64,000 nt of DNA from Acidimicrobiaceae bacterium (GTDB taxonomy: Bacteria; Actinomycetota; Acidimicrobiia; Acidimicrobiales; RAAP-2): the NCBI GenBank assembly GCA_003153575.1, contig PLZW01000035.1, forward strand, positions 78,173-142,172, in the 5' to 3' direction. The stretch's first letter is position 1. Every line of letters starts with the position of its first letter. Both the position numbers and the translations under genes were made by a program. Shown one piece after another: positions 9,424 through 17,115 of the stretch. Under the pieces are notes generated by a model. The model was given only the letters and a program-made list of their open reading frames with translations, did no database searches and was not told where the DNA came from.

Positions 9424-10092
9424 ATGAGAGTGCTGGTTGCCGAAGACGACGCCGGCCTGCGCTCGGTCCTCGAGCGGGGCCTGCGTGAGCACGGCTACGC
9501 CGTCGACGGCGTCGTCGACGGCGACGCCGCCCTCTCCTACCTGCGCTCCTACACCTACGAGGTGGTCGTACTCGACTGGCGGATGCCCTCCACTACCGGG
9601 ATCGAGGTGCTCCGATCCATGCGGGCCCGTGGCGACCGGACCCCGGTGCTGATGCTGACGGCCCGGGACACCACCGGGGACCGGGTGGAGGGCCTCAACG
9701 AGGGCGCCGACGACTACCTGGTGAAGCCCTTCTCCTTCGCCGAACTGCTGGCCCGCCTGTCGGCGCTTCAGCGACGGCCCCCGCTGACCCTGGCCCCCGT
9801 GCTGGCCTGCGGCGACCTGACCTTCGACCCGGCCACGCGTCTGGCCTCCCGCGGCGACGAGCCGCTGAACTTGACGGCCATCGAGTCCGGCCTCCTCGAG
9901 CTGTTGCTGCGCCGGTCGCCCGCCCCGGTCAACCGCCAGACCATCGCCCTCCAGGTATGGCCCGATGAGGCCGACGCGGTCGGCTCCAACACCATCGACG
10001 TCCACATGGGACGGCTCCGGGCCAAGCTGGCCGGCAGCACGGCCGCCATCGAGACTGTCCGCGGCTTCGGCTACCGGATCGTGCCCGGATGA
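9424..10092 (+). CDS. OmpR-family response regulator
   Basis: A 222-residue DNA-binding response regulator. The receiver domain spans residues 1-115, with acidic pocket E7-D8-D9, phospho-acceptor D51 (VVVLDWRMP), T79 and K101 (VKPF). The C-terminal winged helix (about 125-222) ends VRGFGYRIVPG, typical of the OmpR/PhoB group. The stop overlaps the kinase start as ATGA. Likely targets are the 11-bp direct repeats located upstream of the anchored protein and ApbE genes; that link is inferred from position. Confidence 0.93.
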   Translation: MRVLVAEDDAGLRSVLERGLREHGYAVDGVVDGDAALSYLRSYTYEVVVLDWRMPSTTGIEVLRSMRARGDRTPVLMLTARDTTGDRVEGLNEGADDYLVKPFSFAELLARLSALQRRPPLTLAPVLACGDLTFDPATRLASRGDEPLNLTAIESGLLELLLRRSPAPVNRQTIALQVWPDEADAVGSNTIDVHMGRLRAKLAGSTAAIETVRGFGYRIVPG

Positions 10093-11339
10093 GGCGTCCC
10101 GACGACCGCTGGGTGCACGCCGCCAAAGTGGCCCTGGCCGCCACCGCCGTCGTGGGTGCCGTCGCCCTGCTGCTGGTGCTCGCCGTCAACACCCTGATCG
10201 AGCGCAACCTCGCCCGCGACATCGACAATCGGCTGGCCACAGTGTTGTCGGCCGACGCCGCGGCACCGCCCGGGTCGATCGTGCCCTCATCGGGGCGGCA
10301 CGGCGGCGACGTCGACGACGTCCCCGCCTTCGTGTGGCGGGTCGGGCCCACCGGGCAGGTCACCGCATTGAGCGTGGGGGCACCCGAACTCCCCGCCCAC
10401 GAATGGCAGGCCGGAACCGTCTCCATGCCCACCGGTGGTGGCACCTTCCGCTATGCGGCGGTGCCGTCGCAGGGCGGATGGCTGGTGGCCGGCGAGAGCG
10501 TGGCCCGCGCCCACGACGCGCGGGGCGACCTGTGGGCCGTCGAGCTGGCACTGGGCGCGCTGCTCCTGGTCGTGACCTTCGTCGGGTCCTTCATCGTCGG
10601 CCTGCGGGCGTCGGCCCCGATCGAGCAGATCCGACGTCGCCAGGCCGAGTTCACTGCGGACGCCAGCCACGAGCTCCGCACCCCGCTGAGCGTGATCGAG
10701 GCCGAGGTCGAACTGGCGCTGGGCCGGCGACGCGATTCGGCCGAGTACCGCTCCACCCTCGAGCGGATCGGCTCCGAGAGCCACCGCCTGCACGCCATCG
10801 TCGACGACCTCCTCTGGTTGGCCCGGTCCGACGGCCGCAGCCCAGACTCGGACCAGGCGGGCATCTTCGACGTGTCCGAGGCGGTGGCCACCGCGGCGAT
10901 CCGGTTCCGGGCGGTCGCCGAGGCCGGGTCGTTCTCCCTCACGACCCACACGTGCACCCCGGGCGCGGCGCGAGTCAGAGGGGACCAGGAAGGGATCGAC
11001 CGCCTGGTCACTGTCCTGGTGGACAACGCCTGCAAGTACGCCGGAGCCGGTGGGGCCGTCGAGGTGCGGGTCACCGCCTCCGGTGGCCGGGTGCTCCTGT
11101 CCGTCGACGATTCCGGGCCCGGGATTCCCGAAGCCGACCGCGCCCGGGTGTTCGACCGCTTCCACCGGTCCGACCAGGGACCGGACGGGACGGGGCTGGG
11201 GCTGGCCATCGCCGATGCCGTTGTGCGCTCGACATCGGGGACGTGGTCGGTGACCGACTCGCCACTCGGCGGCGCCCACTTCGGGGTCACCTGGCGACAG
11301 GATGCCCGGGTGGCGATGGTGCAGCCTGTGCCCGCCTGA
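10089..11339 (+). CDS. Sensor histidine kinase, partner of the OmpR-type regulator
   Basis: A 416-residue membrane kinase. One helix spans about residues 12-36, an extracytoplasmic sensor region of roughly 110 residues follows (40-150), and a second helix lies near 153-175. The H-box is DASHELRTPLSVIEAE, followed by the N-box VDNACKYAG, the G1 box VDDSGPGIP, the F-box VFDRFHR and G2 GTGLGLAIAD. A HAMP domain is short or absent. It is translationally coupled to the regulator by a 4-nt overlap. The sensed signal is unknown; the redox genes that follow suggest a link to envelope redox state. Confidence 0.93.
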   Translation: MRRPDDRWVHAAKVALAATAVVGAVALLLVLAVNTLIERNLARDIDNRLATVLSADAAAPPGSIVPSSGRHGGDVDDVPAFVWRVGPTGQVTALSVGAPELPAHEWQAGTVSMPTGGGTFRYAAVPSQGGWLVAGESVARAHDARGDLWAVELALGALLLVVTFVGSFIVGLRASAPIEQIRRRQAEFTADASHELRTPLSVIEAEVELALGRRRDSAEYRSTLERIGSESHRLHAIVDDLLWLARSDGRSPDSDQAGIFDVSEAVATAAIRFRAVAEAGSFSLTTHTCTPGAARVRGDQEGIDRLVTVLVDNACKYAGAGGAVEVRVTASGGRVLLSVDDSGPGIPEADRARVFDRFHRSDQGPDGTGLGLAIADAVVRSTSGTWSVTDSPLGGAHFGVTWRQDARVAMVQPVPA

Positions 11340-11380
11340 AGGACCGGGAGCCGGCCGGGGGATCTGCCATCCCGCAACCA

Positions 11381-11413
11381 GATTCTCATCTGGTTCTTAT
11401 CTTCCGTTCATAT
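11381..11413 (+). repeat. Three 11-bp direct repeats, likely response-regulator box
   Basis: Three abutting units in a relatively AT-rich patch: GATTCTCATCT, GGTTCTTATCT and the more degenerate TCCGTTCATAT. One-turn-spaced direct repeats are the usual binding pattern of OmpR/PhoB-type dimers. They lie 20-50 nt upstream of the -10 box of the next gene. Confidence 0.55.
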
Positions 11414-11432
11414 GGCTGTCAGGTTCGCTCCG

Positions 11433-11438
11433 TAGCCT
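11433..11438 (+). promoter_or_regulatory. -10 box of the redox operon
   Basis: TAGCCT ends 7 nt before the ATG of the small anchored protein. No good -35 is seen, as expected for an activator-dependent promoter with the direct repeats just upstream. Confidence 0.45.
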
Positions 11439-11445
11439 GGGGTGC

Positions 11446-11799
11446 ATGAGCACGCCTCGACGCGCCACCCCAGCGAGACGCCCCGACCCGACCCGTGCCG
11501 CGCGCCTCCAGCGCGATGCCAGCCTCGAGCGCGCCCGGTCGGTGACCAAGGGCATCGCCTTGGGCTCGGTGGCCGCAGTGGCCGTGACCGGCGTCTACCT
11601 CAGTCAGGCGCTCCCGGGCCACGCCGCCACGAGCGTCAGCTCCACGAGCGGGGCGGCCACGCCCGCCAGCTCCCCGGCCGCCGCCTCGTCGGGCGGCGGC
11701 GGCACCGTCCAGACCCCGTCGAACGCCGCACCGTCGGCACCCGCGTACACGCCGGCTCCTGCCTACCAGGCGCCGGTCGTGAGCAGCGGATCGAGTTGA
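11446..11799 (+). CDS. Small anchored Ser/Ala/Pro-rich extracytoplasmic protein
   Basis: A 117-residue protein. A basic N-terminus of about 44 residues precedes a single hydrophobic helix (about 45-60, GIALGSVAAVAVTGVYLS), then a low-complexity Ser/Thr/Ala/Pro/Gly tail that should face outward. In many actinobacterial clusters of this layout the gene before apbE encodes a small FMN-binding protein flavinylated by ApbE. Here the anchor and linker are present but no FMN-binding domain follows. STSGAAT near residue 70 only loosely resembles a flavinylation motif. The stop overlaps the apbE TTG start. The role is unknown. Confidence 0.7.
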   Translation: MSTPRRATPARRPDPTRAARLQRDASLERARSVTKGIALGSVAAVAVTGVYLSQALPGHAATSVSSTSGAATPASSPAAASSGGGGTVQTPSNAAPSAPAYTPAPAYQAPVVSSGSS

Positions 11800-12761
11800 G
11801 CCGGACCGTACCGGTCACCGACCGGGCGGCCCGTCTCGGCGCCCACCGCACGTTCCGCTGGTCCACCCGGATCGAGGTGGTGGTGACCGACCCCTCCGTC
11901 GTCGTGGCCGCGGCGCGCCTCCTCGACGGCGTGCTGGACCGGGTCGAGGCCGCGGCCAGCCGCTTCCGCGACGACTCCGAGGTCGGCCGCCTGAGCCGCG
12001 CCGGAGGGAGAACCACCCCGGTCTCCCCCGACCTGGTCGACCTGCTCGAGGTGGCCCTGCGGGCCGCTGCGCAGACCGACGGCGCCGTCGACCCGACCGT
12101 CGGGTCCGCCCTGTGCCGCCTCGGTTACGACCGCGACTTCGACGCACTGGGCCCCGACGTGGACGGGCAGCTGCCTACGGCCGCCCCGGTGCCGGGATGG
12201 CGATCGGTCGGGCTCGACGCCGGGGCCGGCACCGTCACCGTCCCGGCCGGCACGGTGCTCGACCTCGGCGCCACGGCCAAGGCCTGGGCCGCGGACCGGG
12301 CCGCCGACGTGATCGCCACCCGCCTGCGCTGCGGCGTCCTGGTGTCCCTGGGCGGCGACCTCGCCGTCCGTTCGGCACCGGCCGGCGGGTTCACCGTGGG
12401 CGTTGCGGACATCTGCGGTGACCCGGACGCCCCGACCGCGGTCTCGATCGTGTCGGGGGGGCTGGCCACCTCGGGCATCGGCAACCGGCACTGGCTGCTG
12501 GGCGGCACCCCGGTGCACCACATCGTCGACCCGATGACCGGGCTGCCCGTGGAGACGCCGTGGCGCACCGTGACGGTCGCCGCCGCCTCGGCGGTCGACG
12601 CCAACACGGCCTCCACCGCCTCCCTGGTGCTGGGCGGGGCCGCTCCGGCATGGCTGGGCGACCGGGCCCTGCCCGCCCGCCTTGTGGCCCACGACGGGAC
12701 GGTCACGACCGTCGCCGGTTGGCCCGACGACCCGGCGGCCACTGGAAGCGGCGGAGGATGA
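11796..12761 (+). CDS. apbE: FAD:protein FMN transferase (ApbE family)
   Basis: Attaches FMN from FAD to a Thr/Ser of extracytoplasmic redox proteins. The 321-residue product shows the ApbE core: DSEVGRLSRAG, DGAVDPTVGSAL, VLDLGATAKAWAADRAAD, LVSLGGDLAV, SGIGNRHW and HHIVDPMTGLP. There is no signal peptide. The start is taken as TTG overlapping the previous stop (TTGA), because homology begins within about 15 residues and the pattern matches its neighbours. It overlaps the next gene by ATGA. No canonical FMN-binding-domain partner is encoded in the window. Confidence 0.9.
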   Translation: MSRTVPVTDRAARLGAHRTFRWSTRIEVVVTDPSVVVAAARLLDGVLDRVEAAASRFRDDSEVGRLSRAGGRTTPVSPDLVDLLEVALRAAAQTDGAVDPTVGSALCRLGYDRDFDALGPDVDGQLPTAAPVPGWRSVGLDAGAGTVTVPAGTVLDLGATAKAWAADRAADVIATRLRCGVLVSLGGDLAVRSAPAGGFTVGVADICGDPDAPTAVSIVSGGLATSGIGNRHWLLGGTPVHHIVDPMTGLPVETPWRTVTVAAASAVDANTASTASLVLGGAAPAWLGDRALPARLVAHDGTVTTVAGWPDDPAATGSGGG

Positions 12762-13924
12762 CCACGGCCCTCGTGACTAACCCGGCCTCCGCGCACCTGC
12801 TCGGTGCCGTCGGGGGTACGGCGCTCTGGTACCTGACCCGGGCCAGTGGTGTCGTCGCAATCGTCCTGCTCAGCGCCACCCTGATCCTCGGCGTGGTCGC
12901 CTCGGTCGGCTGGACCACCGAGCGCTGGCCCCGGTTCGTCTCCCAGGACGTGCACCGCAACCTGTCGCTGCTGTGCATCGTCTTCGTCGGCGTCCACGTG
13001 GTCACCACCGTGCTCGACGGCTTCGTGCCCATCGGGTTCGTCGACGCCGTGCTGCCGTTCCGGTCGTCGTACCGGCCCATCTACCTGGGGCTCGGCGCCC
13101 TGGGCTTCGACCTGTTGCTGGCCGTACTGGTCACCAGCGCCCTCCGCCACCGTATCGGCTACGGGTCGTGGCGATTCGTCCACTGGCTCGCTTACCTGAG
13201 CTGGCCCATCGCCCTGATCCACGGGCTCGGCTCCGGGACCGACACTCCCCTGCCCGTGGTGCTGTTCGTGGAGGCGGCCTGCACCGCAGCGGTGCTGGCG
13301 GCCTTCGCTTGGCGGCTCACCACCGGTCGGTCGCTGCCGATCGCCCGGCGCGCCGCCGCCGGGATCGCCGCCGTGGTGGTGACCCTCGCCATCGCCGGGT
13401 TCGCCGCCGTGGGACCCCTGCGACCGAGATGGTCGCACCGCTCCGGCACCTCGGCGGCGGTGCTCGCCCAGATCGCCGCCCACTTCGCCGGGACGACCGC
13501 CGCGCCGGCGGCCACCACGCCGGCCACCGCGCCGGCGGCCACCACGCCGTCCGGATCGGGCACGTCGTCCGGCCAGTTGCCAGCGGTGCCCTTCACCACC
13601 CAGCTCACCGGCCGCCAGACCCAGACTTCACCGGACGCGCAGGGCAACATCCAGATCACCCTGGGCATGCACCTCCAGGATGCCTCGACCACACCGCTGA
13701 CCATCGTGCTCACCGGCCAGGAGTCGGGCGGCGGGGTCTCCCTGTCGTCGGGCACGGTCACCTACGGTACCTACAGCGGCTCCGTCATCGGGCTGAATGG
13801 CGGGACGGTAACTTGCAGCGTGCAAGCCCCCGGTCCCGTCAACCTCGTCGTCCAGCTCCAGATCAACCAGCAGTCCGGCGCGCTCTCGGGCACGGTGACC
13901 GGGTCGTCCGGCGGCGACCGGTGA
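12758..13924 (+). CDS. Ferric-reductase-like transmembrane protein with extracytoplasmic C-terminal domain
   Basis: A 388-residue protein with about six membrane helices (residues 20-230) of the ferric reductase/NOX type. Paired histidines typical of bis-haem ligation occur in DVHRNLSLLCIVFVGVH and RFVHWLAYLSWPIALIHG. After the last helix comes an Ala/Thr/Pro linker of about 40 residues (two TPATAPAATTP-like copies), then a beta-rich domain of about 120 residues to the C-terminus that I do not recognise. No FAD/NADPH domain is fused, so electrons must come from a partner, plausibly the NuoF-like protein and ferredoxin encoded next. The stop overlaps the next start as GTGA. Confidence 0.85.
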   Translation: MTTALVTNPASAHLLGAVGGTALWYLTRASGVVAIVLLSATLILGVVASVGWTTERWPRFVSQDVHRNLSLLCIVFVGVHVVTTVLDGFVPIGFVDAVLPFRSSYRPIYLGLGALGFDLLLAVLVTSALRHRIGYGSWRFVHWLAYLSWPIALIHGLGSGTDTPLPVVLFVEAACTAAVLAAFAWRLTTGRSLPIARRAAAGIAAVVVTLAIAGFAAVGPLRPRWSHRSGTSAAVLAQIAAHFAGTTAAPAATTPATAPAATTPSGSGTSSGQLPAVPFTTQLTGRQTQTSPDAQGNIQITLGMHLQDASTTPLTIVLTGQESGGGVSLSSGTVTYGTYSGSVIGLNGGTVTCSVQAPGPVNLVVQLQINQQSGALSGTVTGSSGGDR

Positions 13925-15192
13925 GCGCGCCCGTCGGTCCGACCCGACTGCTCGACACCACCGGGGGCCCCGACGTGGTCGGGCTCGACGCCCACCTGCA
14001 GCGGTGGGGGCCCCTGCCCAGCGCCGGCTCCAAGGCGCTCCTCGACGCCGTCGGGCGCAGCGGCCTGCGGGGCCACGGCGGCGCATGGTTCCCGGTCGGC
14101 ACCAAGTGGCGGGCAGTGGCCGGGTCGGGCCGGTCGAGGCCGGTCGTAGTGGCCAACGGTGCCGAGGGCGAGCCGGCCAGCGGCAAGGATCGCTACTTGC
14201 TCCACCACTCCCCCCACCTGGTCCTCGACGGCGCCACCACCGCGGCCCGCGCCGTCGGGGCCGACCACGTGGTGGTCCACCTGACTGCCGAGGCGGCGGC
14301 CGGGGTGCGGGCGGCCCTGGACGAGCGCGCCCGTCGGGGCATCGACGGGTGCTCGTTCGAGATCGTGGTCGCACCGGACCGCTTCCTGGCCGGCCAGGAG
14401 TCCGCCGCCGTGGCCACCGTCAACGGCAAGAGCCCCGGAATCCCCACCTTCGTGGGCATCCGGACCGTCCGGGAGCACGGTGTCGCCGGCCGTCCCACAC
14501 TCGTCCAGAACGTGGAGACGCTGGCCCACGCCGCGCTGATCGCCCGGTTCGGCCCCGACTGGTTCCGCAGCGTCGGCACGGCGGAGTCGCCGGGGACCGC
14601 GCTGCTCACCGTCACCGGGCGCTGGGACGCGCCCCGCATCGTCGAGGTCCCGCTCGGGACCACGCTCGGCCAGGCCCTGGGGATCGACGCCGGGACGGCC
14701 CGCGGGATTCAGGGCGTGCTGCTCGGCGGCTACGGCGGGGGCTGGCTCCCGACGGCCACCGCGCTGGCCATGCCTTTCGCCGAGGAGACCGCCCGAGCCC
14801 ACGGCACGTCGGTCGGCGCCGGCGTGGTGGTGCTCCTGCCCACCGGCGTGTGCCCGCTGGCCGAGGTGGCCCGGGTCGTGCGGTACATGGAGGGCGAAGG
14901 GGCCGGGCAGTGCGGTCCCTGTGTCAACGGGCTGGACGTGCTGGCCACGTCGCTCGAGCACCTGGCCTACCGCCCCCGTTCGCTGCGGGGAGGCGTGGCG
15001 GCACTGCCGACCCTGTGCGGCCTGGTCGAGGGCCGGGGGGCGTGCCACCACCCGGACGGGGTGGCCCGGTTCGTACGCACCGCCGTGGACGTCTTCGCCG
15101 ACCATGCCGGGCTGCACCTGAGCCGTGGCCCCTGCCAGACGACCCGGCCGTTCCTGGCCGTGCCGACGACACCGGTGGCCCGGGCCCGATGA
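13921..15192 (+). CDS. NuoF-like NADH dehydrogenase flavin/Fe-S protein
   Basis: A 423-residue protein of the 51-kDa complex I subunit family. NADH/FMN-site motifs are GLRGHGGAWFPVGTKW and VANGAEGEPASGKDRYLL, followed by QNVETLAHAA, a SLBB-like segment and the Fe-S region. The cluster site reads GQC331-GPC334, then C366 and C375. Compared with the NuoF pattern CGxCxPC...C, the first Cys is Ala328 and an extra Cys (375, GACHHPDG) appears, so the ligand set is altered. It starts at GTG overlapping the previous stop. It probably oxidises a reduced pyridine nucleotide, or exchanges electrons with the ferredoxin, and feeds the membrane reductase. Confidence 0.85.
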   Translation: MSAPVGPTRLLDTTGGPDVVGLDAHLQRWGPLPSAGSKALLDAVGRSGLRGHGGAWFPVGTKWRAVAGSGRSRPVVVANGAEGEPASGKDRYLLHHSPHLVLDGATTAARAVGADHVVVHLTAEAAAGVRAALDERARRGIDGCSFEIVVAPDRFLAGQESAAVATVNGKSPGIPTFVGIRTVREHGVAGRPTLVQNVETLAHAALIARFGPDWFRSVGTAESPGTALLTVTGRWDAPRIVEVPLGTTLGQALGIDAGTARGIQGVLLGGYGGGWLPTATALAMPFAEETARAHGTSVGAGVVVLLPTGVCPLAEVARVVRYMEGEGAGQCGPCVNGLDVLATSLEHLAYRPRSLRGGVAALPTLCGLVEGRGACHHPDGVARFVRTAVDVFADHAGLHLSRGPCQTTRPFLAVPTTPVARAR

Positions 15193-15404
15193 GCAGGCCC
15201 CGCTACAAGCTGGTGGTCGACCCGATCGCGTGCGACGGGGCAGGCGTGTGCGCCGAGCTGCTCCCCGAAATGATCTCGCTGGACCCGTGGGGCTTCCCCA
15301 TCATCCACGGGGCCGAAGTTCCCCCCGGCCTGGTGGACCTTGCCCGCCGGGCCACGGTCAGCTGTCCCCGACTCGCCCTCACCCTCGTCCGCATCGAGAG
15401 CTGA
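15189..15404 (+). CDS. 3Fe-4S type ferredoxin
   Basis: A 71-residue ferredoxin with a C-x5-C motif (IACDGAGVCAELLP) and a distal SCP motif (VSCPRLALTL). That three-Cys pattern is typical of actinobacterial single-cluster 3Fe-4S ferredoxins. It is the last gene of the cluster, overlapping the NuoF-like gene by ATGA. It is the likely soluble electron carrier between the flavoprotein and the membrane reductase. Confidence 0.88.
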   Translation: MSRPRYKLVVDPIACDGAGVCAELLPEMISLDPWGFPIIHGAEVPPGLVDLARRATVSCPRLALTLVRIES

Positions 15405-15436
15405 GGCACGGGGCCACAACCCCCCGCTGCAGGCGC

Positions 15437-15471
15437 GGAAAGGGGGCCCGGCTGGACCGGACCCCCTTTCC
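15437..15471. terminator. Bidirectional hairpin terminator between convergent operons
   Basis: A perfect 10-bp stem, GGAAAGGGGG and CCCCCTTTCC, with a 15-nt loop. It lies between the ferredoxin stop and the convergent binding-protein gene and has A/T-containing arms readable in both directions. Confidence 0.75.
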
Positions 15472-15521
15472 ACTGACACCCCGAAGGGCGTCGCCTACTG
15501 GTACCGCTGTGTTGCTGCTGC

Positions 15522-16868
15522 TCAGCCGTGGCTGAGGAGGCAGTACCCGTTGGTCGGAACCGTCGGGTCGATAGCCGTGTAGCCGGCGTCCGTGAGGACG
15601 GCCGGATTGGCGACCGTGCCCTCGGGGAACGTGTGTCCGATGGTCACATCGAGCGGGAAGAAGCCCTGCGCCTTGATGGCGTTTTCGATGTCGGTGCGGA
15701 AGCTCACGCCCGTGGAGGGATCGATATCCGTGGCGCTGGCCTTGCACAGGAAGCCGTACTCAGACGTGAAGTTGAGGGTGGCCTGGCTCGAAGGAACGAT
15801 GGCCGTCGAGTTGTTGTACACGTTGTAGAGGCCACGGGTGACCGGGAAGGTCACACCGGCCCCGCCACCGGTGCCCTGCACCGTTGACTGCTTGGCCACG
15901 ATCCCGTCGATCTTGCCCAAGGTGGTGTAGGTGGTGGTCGAGGTACCGGCGCAGACGCCTTTGGAACTCGTTCCGGAGACCCCACCGGGGCAGGTCGTCG
16001 TGTACTTACCCAGCGACATGAAGTAGATGGCGTACTTGGCGTCGCTCTGCCCGTAGATGGTGGCCATCTCGTTCTCGGAGAGGGCGCTGTGCTTGGCACC
16101 TGTCGTGTCACCGTTGGTGTTGTCCTTCACACACGCCGGGTTGCCACTGAACCCGAGGTAACCCGACCACGTGTTGTAGGTACCCGAGCCGGTCTGGGCC
16201 ATGTAGCAGTCGATGTGCGCCGACTTGGTGGCGCCGAGGCACTCCCAGTTCATTTTTACGGTCACGCCGGCTTTGACGCAGCTCAGGGTGTCGTTCATGA
16301 TGAGCTTCAGGTCAGTGGTGCTGATGTTGGAGATGGCCGACTGTGCGGTGGCCACTCCCTTGTAATGGTTGAAGGTGGTCCACGAGACGCCGTCCGTGGC
16401 GTACTTGACGAAGTTCACCGTGGAACCGACGGCGCTGTAGCTGGAGGACCGGGCGTAGTCGATCTGCTGGGTGGGCGAGCCCGAGCCGGAAGCCAACAGG
16501 GCGGTGCGGCCGTTGCCCGAGCCGATGGCCGGAGCCTGAACCGTGAAGTCGTTGTACGGGTTCTCGGATGAGACATTGAAGCCCTGCTCGCCACCGACGG
16601 CGCCGGGAGCGAAGGTCGACGTGCCGCAGTTCAGTGTGGCAGGAATCGATCCAGTGGTGCCGTCTAGGTTGCAGCCGGCAGCGTTGTCGAACACGTTGCT
16701 GAGAGCGGTCATCACGGCGTACGAAGTCTGCGAGCCGCTTCCGACAATGAGGGAAGCACTCGGAGCCGCGCCAGCGGCGCCGGCAAAGGCCAGCGACATC
16801 CCCGTGAGGCCGATGGATGCCGCGGCAACGGCCGCAGCACCTCGGCGGGTGAACAGTGAACGGATCAT
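15522..16868 (-). CDS. Secreted PstS-like substrate-binding protein
   Basis: A 448-residue exported protein. A signal peptide (basic MIRSLFTRRG, hydrophobic stretch, AGAA cleavage zone near residue 35) precedes IVGSGSQTSYAVMTAL, which resembles the N-terminal phosphate-loop strand of periplasmic-binding-protein-like (PBP-like) domains. VNFVKYATDGVSW and INNISTTDLKLIMNDT-like segments also match that fold. Unlike its two neighbours it has no C-terminal membrane anchor, and Cys residues are paired, suggesting disulfides. GAGGAG stands 8 nt before the ATG. It lies downstream of the pst operon with its own probable promoter. The ligand is unproven; phosphate is a guess from context. Confidence 0.72.
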   Translation of the reverse strand: MIRSLFTRRGAAAVAAASIGLTGMSLAFAGAAGAAPSASLIVGSGSQTSYAVMTALSNVFDNAAGCNLDGTTGSIPATLNCGTSTFAPGAVGGEQGFNVSSENPYNDFTVQAPAIGSGNGRTALLASGSGSPTQQIDYARSSSYSAVGSTVNFVKYATDGVSWTTFNHYKGVATAQSAISNISTTDLKLIMNDTLSCVKAGVTVKMNWECLGATKSAHIDCYMAQTGSGTYNTWSGYLGFSGNPACVKDNTNGDTTGAKHSALSENEMATIYGQSDAKYAIYFMSLGKYTTTCPGGVSGTSSKGVCAGTSTTTYTTLGKIDGIVAKQSTVQGTGGGAGVTFPVTRGLYNVYNNSTAIVPSSQATLNFTSEYGFLCKASATDIDPSTGVSFRTDIENAIKAQGFFPLDVTIGHTFPEGTVANPAVLTDAGYTAIDPTVPTNGYCLLSHG

Positions 16869-16944
16869 GGACTATCTCCTCAGTTGGGTGGTTAGGTGCG
16901 AGGACACGGGAAGATACGCCCCCGTGTGTGCCCCTCGTGAGCGC

Positions 16945-16950
16945 ACTGTA
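16945..16950 (-). promoter_or_regulatory. Possible -10 box of the secreted binding protein
   Basis: TACAGT about 77 nt before the ATG. The leader between carries a CACGGG...CCCGTG hairpin and the Shine-Dalgarno sequence. The -35 is unclear. Confidence 0.3.
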
Positions 16951-16984
16951 AGGAACCCAGGTAATCCCAACGTCACAGATGGAT

Positions 16985-17023
16985 GGGGTGACGATGAACT
17001 CTTCGTGACATGATGTTCACCCC
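16985..17023. repeat. Inverted repeat between the sortase-like gene and the binding-protein gene
   Basis: GGGGTGA and TCACCCC arms flank about 25 nt. The region contains GTTCACCCC on the plus strand and GTTCATCGTCACCCC on the minus strand, both reminiscent of Pho-box halves. It may terminate the pst operon, regulate the next gene, or both. Confidence 0.3.
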
Positions 17024-17115
17024 TCGGGCTCTACGAGGTGCCGCGACCACTCAGCGTGGCGAAATCGGACCGGGAGACGTGCCCGCGGGGCTCGCCGGAT
17101 CAGTCGGGGGCCAGC

